From contig CAZMBP010000028.1 in NCBI GenBank assembly GCA_964564545.1, positions 62,001 through 126,000 of the forward strand: a DNA stretch of 64,000 bases, in the 5' to 3' direction. How positions within the stretch are numbered: the first letter of the stretch is position 1; each line of letters opens with the position of its first letter. The notes under the pieces are model-generated. The model ran no database searches, was not told the DNA's origin, and worked only from the letters and a program-made list of their open reading frames with translations. The stretch comes from CAJQQY01 sp964564545 (GTDB lineage: Bacteria > Bacteroidota > Bacteroidia > Chitinophagales > Saprospiraceae). The translations under genes were made by a program, and so were the position numbers. Shown here one piece after another: positions 59,801-64,000 of this stretch.

Positions 59801-62146
59801 ATGAAGAGTTTTCTTTTACAATTTATTGCCTTTCTTTTTTTGCCAACATTAATTGCTGGTCAAGTAGATTCTGTGGTTTTGGCAGCTGATAAATTATCCC
59901 TTCAAGACATTCGTCCTGCAGAAATAAAAGAAACTAATCAGCAAGTATATGCCGCCACTCGATCTATGAAAGAACTCAAGAAATTGCCATTTTCAATTCA
60001 TGTTATTACTAAAGAAGAAATTCGAGACAATGGTTACCGGACTTTAGTTGATGCTTTAAAAATGGCGCCAGGCATCAAAGTTTCACAACCAGGAAACGCA
60101 CTAGAAGGAGAAACTTTTTTGATGCGAGGGCTAATGGGAAATACCTATGCTAAAATTTTACTTAATGGAAATCCAATCAAACCAGTTGTTGTTCGAGGAA
60201 TGCCAATTGGAGCACAAATTCCAATTCAGCAAGCTGAACGAATCGAAATAATTTATGGCGCAACAGGAACCTTATATGGTGTTGACGCTTCAGCAGGAGT
60301 GATAAATATCGTTTTGGAAGAAACGAAAAGGCCAGTTTACACTCAAGCTAATTTAAGTGCAGGAAACAATGAATACACTAATCTGGATGTGAGTTTTGGA
60401 GGACGACTAGGTAAGCAAGAAAAGACTTTGCGATATTCACTTTATGGAAGTTACACTTTCAGAGGCGACCTCAAGACAAAATATCAGAACGATAGTTTAT
60501 TCAATCCCCAACGTTATTTTAATGGTCGATTAGATTATACAGCAATTCAAAACTACGTAACTATTAACGACGAACCCTTGCTCAATAATCTCCCACATCA
60601 AAGTCGATTAGTTGGAATTAATTTAGCTTATCGAGCTATGACTTTATCTGCTGAAGCCATGTATCGAAGAGATCATAGTTCCATTGGGTTGAATCCTCTT
60701 GCAGTCTCTTATACCAATCCACTTAATTATATTGGCGAGCGAATCATCAATACTAATTTCACCTTAAAGAAGGATTATAGTCGAATGGGATTTGACATTA
60801 GGGTGGGCTATTTACAATATCAAATGGACAGTCGGTCTTCAACTAATTATGTTTATAATCATACAAGTGGATTACTGGATGAATTAACTTGGTTTGATTC
60901 TTTTGATCCTCAAACAAGTAACTTCGATTTGATGCGATATGATTCTTTGACAAACAGTCACTATGAAAGATATTTTACTGGAACTCGTTTTAGTTTTTCA
61001 GAGTCACATGATGCTCGAATTGACTTAATTTTTAATCTTTTTCCAAAAAGTAATATTGATTTTACCACAGGAATTTTATTTAAAGCGTATGCCAACGTTC
61101 CGCTCGTTAATTATTCAAGAGTTCCTTTGGAAAGCTCGTTTTTTTCATCAATAGAATTCCCTGACACTTCATCGTTAACTCCATTTTCTTCAGAAGAAGT
61201 CAATGGAATACAATTTAATGCTTTTGCTCAAGCCCTCTGGTCTATTAAAAAATGGACTTTTGTAGGTGGCCTTAATTGGTTTCAAAATAGCGAAATTATA
61301 ACTTATTCATTTTTAGGAAGTTTTTCAGATGAGGCAATTTCTTCAACTGATTTCCGATTAGGGATTAATTATCAACCAAATCAAAATTGGAGTATTCGAG
61401 GAAATTATGGAACAGCCATTCAAGTGCATTCTCCCTATTATCGAGCTAACCATTTAGCAATTTCTTCTAAAAATAATAACCCCATTAGTTTAGCTGCTCT
61501 GTTTCTTAAACCAGAAAAAACTCAAAATGTAGAATTTGGTTTGCGATGGACCCCTAGTAAAAAACTGTATTTTGACATTGGAGGTTTTTATTCCAAATAT
61601 GAAAATCTTATTGGTCCATTCCAAAGTACTACAAGAGATTCATCAGGAGTTGCTCCCATTGAATACATTCAAGGATATACTAATTCGGATTCTTCTCAAA
61701 TAAGTTTATACGGTATTCAATCCAGTTATTTATATAAATCTCAATTAATAGATTTTATATTTAATCTCACTTTTTCATTTGGTGATGAAAACATCCTTAA
61801 CTATTCTGACCAATCATCAATCAGTCAGTTACCTCGGATGATTAGAAAAACTCGAATTGTCATTCGACCTACTCGAAGAATCTCTTTTACATTTGATACT
61901 ATCGTTAATAGTAAATCAAAAAATAAAGTTAAAAATGATGCTCGAGGAGATTTACCTAGATTTCGAACCATTGACGTTTTGGGAAATTATAATATCAATC
62001 GAAATTTTAGAGTTTTCTTCAAAATTAGAAATATCTTTAATAAAGAATATGCAGGTTTGAATGCTTACGATACGCTTGATGATTTGATTTATAATCCGCA
62101 AGAGTTGCGGAATTTTAGATTAGGGATGAGTTATCGGGTGGATTAA
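59801..62146 (+). CDS. TonB-dependent receptor
   Basis: 781 residues with a signal peptide ending in LIAGQ. A plug domain runs from about 60 to 190: MKELKKLPFSIHVITKEEIR, ALKMAPGIKVSQPG, FLMRGLMGNTYAKILLNGNP and IEIIYGATGTLYGVDASAGV. The rest is a 22-strand-type barrel (SYTFRGDLK, WSIRGNYGTAIQ, FKIRNIFNKEYAG), ending in RLGMSYRVD instead of a C-terminal phenylalanine. No N-terminal carboxypeptidase-like beta-sandwich is present and no SusD follows, so it is not a glycan SusC. It may take up siderophore, vitamin or copper; ligand unknown. Confidence 0.94.
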   Translation: MKSFLLQFIAFLFLPTLIAGQVDSVVLAADKLSLQDIRPAEIKETNQQVYAATRSMKELKKLPFSIHVITKEEIRDNGYRTLVDALKMAPGIKVSQPGNALEGETFLMRGLMGNTYAKILLNGNPIKPVVVRGMPIGAQIPIQQAERIEIIYGATGTLYGVDASAGVINIVLEETKRPVYTQANLSAGNNEYTNLDVSFGGRLGKQEKTLRYSLYGSYTFRGDLKTKYQNDSLFNPQRYFNGRLDYTAIQNYVTINDEPLLNNLPHQSRLVGINLAYRAMTLSAEAMYRRDHSSIGLNPLAVSYTNPLNYIGERIINTNFTLKKDYSRMGFDIRVGYLQYQMDSRSSTNYVYNHTSGLLDELTWFDSFDPQTSNFDLMRYDSLTNSHYERYFTGTRFSFSESHDARIDLIFNLFPKSNIDFTTGILFKAYANVPLVNYSRVPLESSFFSSIEFPDTSSLTPFSSEEVNGIQFNAFAQALWSIKKWTFVGGLNWFQNSEIITYSFLGSFSDEAISSTDFRLGINYQPNQNWSIRGNYGTAIQVHSPYYRANHLAISSKNNNPISLAALFLKPEKTQNVEFGLRWTPSKKLYFDIGGFYSKYENLIGPFQSTTRDSSGVAPIEYIQGYTNSDSSQISLYGIQSSYLYKSQLIDFIFNLTFSFGDENILNYSDQSSISQLPRMIRKTRIVIRPTRRISFTFDTIVNSKSKNKVKNDARGDLPRFRTIDVLGNYNINRNFRVFFKIRNIFNKEYAGLNAYDTLDDLIYNPQELRNFRLGMSYRVD

Positions 62147-62196
62147 TCGAGGGAATAATATTCTATTTTGTTTCTTAAAAAAACTGAAATTCATTT

Positions 62197-64000
62197 TTGA
62201 AAAAAATAATTTACATATTACCATTCCTTTTGTGTTGTTCTTTTTTTGGAAAAACACAAGACACTAATTCGATAGAAGTTATCGAAAGGTCTGATAGTAA
62301 TATCGTAAAAACATATTTAGAAAATGCTAGTACTTCAACTGAGTCTCCAGTCATTTTGCAATCCCTGCTCAAGGCTCAAAATTATTTAGAAAAAGAAAAT
62401 GACCCTTTAGCACTTTTTGATATTTATAATCAGATTGGAAAAATATATCAATCCGAAGATTTGAACGACAGAGCCTTGCCATTTTTTCAGAAGGCGAATC
62501 GGCTTCCCTCCCCTCCTATTTCGAAATTGCAAAAAATAGAATTAATGGATTTTATAGCAAAATCCTATTTTGCTGTGGGAAGAATTGATAGTGCTCTGAT
62601 CGTTTATGATCAGCAATTAGCTTATTACGAAAATGAAAATAACTACGAAGGCATTTTAAAAACACTTCAAGAAAAAGTCAACGTTTTTCTAAAAATCAAA
62701 AATTACAGAATGGCTTTGGATTTGAATCAGCAAATCAAAAGTCTTGTCCAAGATAAAGGAAATGATGAAGCGCACCTTGCGATTGTCAATAATAATATTG
62801 GATATAATTTTAATTTTTTAGATGAACATGATAAAGCAATTAAGTATTTCTTACTTGCTTTAGATTCCTATGAGAATGGTGTAATGTCTTCTTCTAACAA
62901 TACATCTACAAAACTAGATTTAGTAGTTCTATACACCAATATTGGCATCACTTACAATAATATAGATGATTCCCAAAATGCCATTAAGTTTTTGCAACAA
63001 GCCATAAAATCTAATAACCCAAAGTCTTCTAAGATTTCTAATGCTTATCTTCAACACTTGATTGCCAGTATTTATCTCAATCATGGCGATGTTTATAATG
63101 CATTGCAATTTAACGACTTGGCGATTCTTAATTCCAAGAAGAGAAAAGATTTACAAGTATTAAGCAATGCTTATAATACAGCTGCGGAAATTCAAAAACA
63201 GTTATACGATTATGAATTGGCTTTAGATTTTTACCAAAAACATTTTGCGATTCGCGACTCACTTGCGTTGGAAGATAGATTCCGAAAACAACAACTTTTA
63301 CAAACACAATTGCTTTTAGAAAAATCCGAAAAAGAAATAAAACTATTGTTGGTCAATGAGCAAATTAAAGATCAAGCAATTGCTAACTTAGAAGTAGAGA
63401 AAAAATATTTAGCATCAGAAGCAGAAAGAATTTCACTAGAAGCCGACCAACAACAAAAAGAATTTTTGCTCCTTAAATCAGAGCAGGAAATCAAAGATGC
63501 TAATTTAAGAAACACCAGGCTTCAAGCTCAAAAAGCAGAGCAAGAACTTGAAGTCTTTCAAATAAAGCTAATAGCAGAACAAAAAGATCGGGAAGCTACG
63601 GAAGCACAACAACAAAAAAGGTTTGCTGAAATGGAAGCTGCTAATGCAGAAGTAGAAAAACAAAAAGCAAAACAAGAAGCCGAACTTTCAAAGAAAAATC
63701 AAAATATTGCTGAGCTTCAATTAGAGCAAGCTGAAACTTTCCGACAGTTCATCTACGGACTAGGAACTTTATTAGCTTTAGTTTTTATCATGATCTTAAG
63801 TGCATGGTATTATGCTCGAATTGCGAATCGAAGACTTGAAGCAAAAAATAATGAAATAGAAGAAGAGCGTCGGAAATCCGAAAACTTATTGCTTAATATC
63901 TTACCCATCGAAACTGCCAATGAATTAAAATCGACAGGAATTGCAACACCAAAAGAATATGCAAAAGTAACTGTTCTCTTTGCCGACTTTAGTAATTTCA
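62197..64000 (+). CDS. TPR-coiled-coil adenylate/guanylate cyclase (cut by right edge)
   Basis: At least 601 residues from a TTG at 62197, 50 bases after the TonB receptor; the frame is open to the window end. A signal peptide or first helix (IIYILPFLLCCSFFG) is followed by TPR-type units (about 50-350), for example LFDIYNQIGKIYQ and ADHDKAIKYFLLAL (LDEHDKAIKYFLLALDSYE). A long coiled coil (about 365-515) with many Q, E and A residues leads to a membrane helix (about 518-540, YGLGTLLALVFIMILSAWYY). The last visible part, LLLNILPIETANELKSTGIA then VTVLFADFSNF, is the start of a class III cyclase domain. It would make cAMP or cGMP in response to an outside signal. Confidence 0.85.
   Translation, partial: MKKIIYILPFLLCCSFFGKTQDTNSIEVIERSDSNIVKTYLENASTSTESPVILQSLLKAQNYLEKENDPLALFDIYNQIGKIYQSEDLNDRALPFFQKANRLPSPPISKLQKIELMDFIAKSYFAVGRIDSALIVYDQQLAYYENENNYEGILKTLQEKVNVFLKIKNYRMALDLNQQIKSLVQDKGNDEAHLAIVNNNIGYNFNFLDEHDKAIKYFLLALDSYENGVMSSSNNTSTKLDLVVLYTNIGITYNNIDDSQNAIKFLQQAIKSNNPKSSKISNAYLQHLIASIYLNHGDVYNALQFNDLAILNSKKRKDLQVLSNAYNTAAEIQKQLYDYELALDFYQKHFAIRDSLALEDRFRKQQLLQTQLLLEKSEKEIKLLLVNEQIKDQAIANLEVEKKYLASEAERISLEADQQQKEFLLLKSEQEIKDANLRNTRLQAQKAEQELEVFQIKLIAEQKDREATEAQQQKRFAEMEAANAEVEKQKAKQEAELSKKNQNIAELQLEQAETFRQFIYGLGTLLALVFIMILSAWYYARIANRRLEAKNNEIEEERRKSENLLLNILPIETANELKSTGIATPKEYAKVTVLFADFSNF

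Noticed and set aside
1..64000. tRNA, rRNA, CRISPR, transposase or phage genes
   Set aside because: I looked for T-loop-like GGTTCGAATCC sequences, direct-repeat arrays and transposase or integrase motifs and found none that hold up; the left-edge fragment could not be tied to a mobile element.

Overview
The window reads as chromosomal DNA of a low-GC member of the phylum Bacteroidota, most likely a gliding or marine type near the Saprospiria (the lineage is inferred). The support is: four secreted proteins with type IX secretion (T9SS, Por) C-terminal sorting domains; a TonB-dependent receptor; Bacteroidota-type promoters (TTG-N20-TAnnTTTG); few purine-rich Shine-Dalgarno sites; and family content such as DUF5723, DUF547 and the beta-propeller LytS kinase. 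I saw no rRNA, tRNA, CRISPR array, complete transposon or prophage.

Layout. 1-5.5 kb: end of an unidentified gene, a PGDYG-like protein, a PnuC-type transporter, RlmG rRNA methyltransferase, a HisC-type aminotransferase and a small T9SS protein. 5.5-6.2 kb: a 730-base non-coding stretch with several hairpins. 6.2-14.9 kb: one giant secreted protein of 2897 residues, with two copies of a clan-A glycosidase-like domain, 22 PKD domains alternating between two types, and a T9SS tail. 15-22.3 kb: a low-Mr phosphatase, a strange GyrB-like protein with a ruined ATPase site, then a glycerolipid block (gpsA, a GPAT-HAD-AGPAT fusion, a lipase-like hydrolase). 22.3-28 kb: membrane proteins, a GC-rich 32-bp inverted repeat, BtpA/PsuG, an alpha/beta hydrolase-OsmC fusion and a Rof-like protein. 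28-35.5 kb: two T9SS proteins, a DUF5723/lipoprotein pair and an MBL/beta-CASP nuclease. 35.6-41 kb: DUF547 lipoprotein, smpB, a newly noticed 44-residue membrane ORF, ybjQ, gpmI, a lipoprotein and an OmpA-SPOR protein. 41-44.6 kb: a BTAD regulator, a phasin-like coiled-coil protein and a divergent wax ester/diacylglycerol acyltransferase with an SCP2 tail. 44.6-52.6 kb: an M1 peptidase with an apparent outer-membrane barrel, galE, cysQ, a glycosyltransferase, a thioredoxin lipoprotein and a TPR protein. 53-60 kb: a kinase-like protein without its phospho-histidine, a beta-propeller LytS-type kinase and a LytTR regulator. 60-64 kb: a TonB receptor and a TPR adenylate/guanylate cyclase cut by the right edge.

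How genes may work together. GpsA, the acyltransferase fusion, the WS/DGAT enzyme and the phasin-like protein would make an almost complete route from dihydroxyacetone phosphate to stored neutral lipid, under a BTAD-type regulator resembling actinobacterial ones. This assembly is inferred. The best candidates for undescribed biology are the GyrB-derived pseudo-ATPase (15.6-16.7 kb), the lipid-storage locus (41-44.6 kb), the A/B-alternating PKD fibre with a duplicated enzyme module, the kinase without a histidine, and the A9 frameshift at the start of the acyltransferase fusion.
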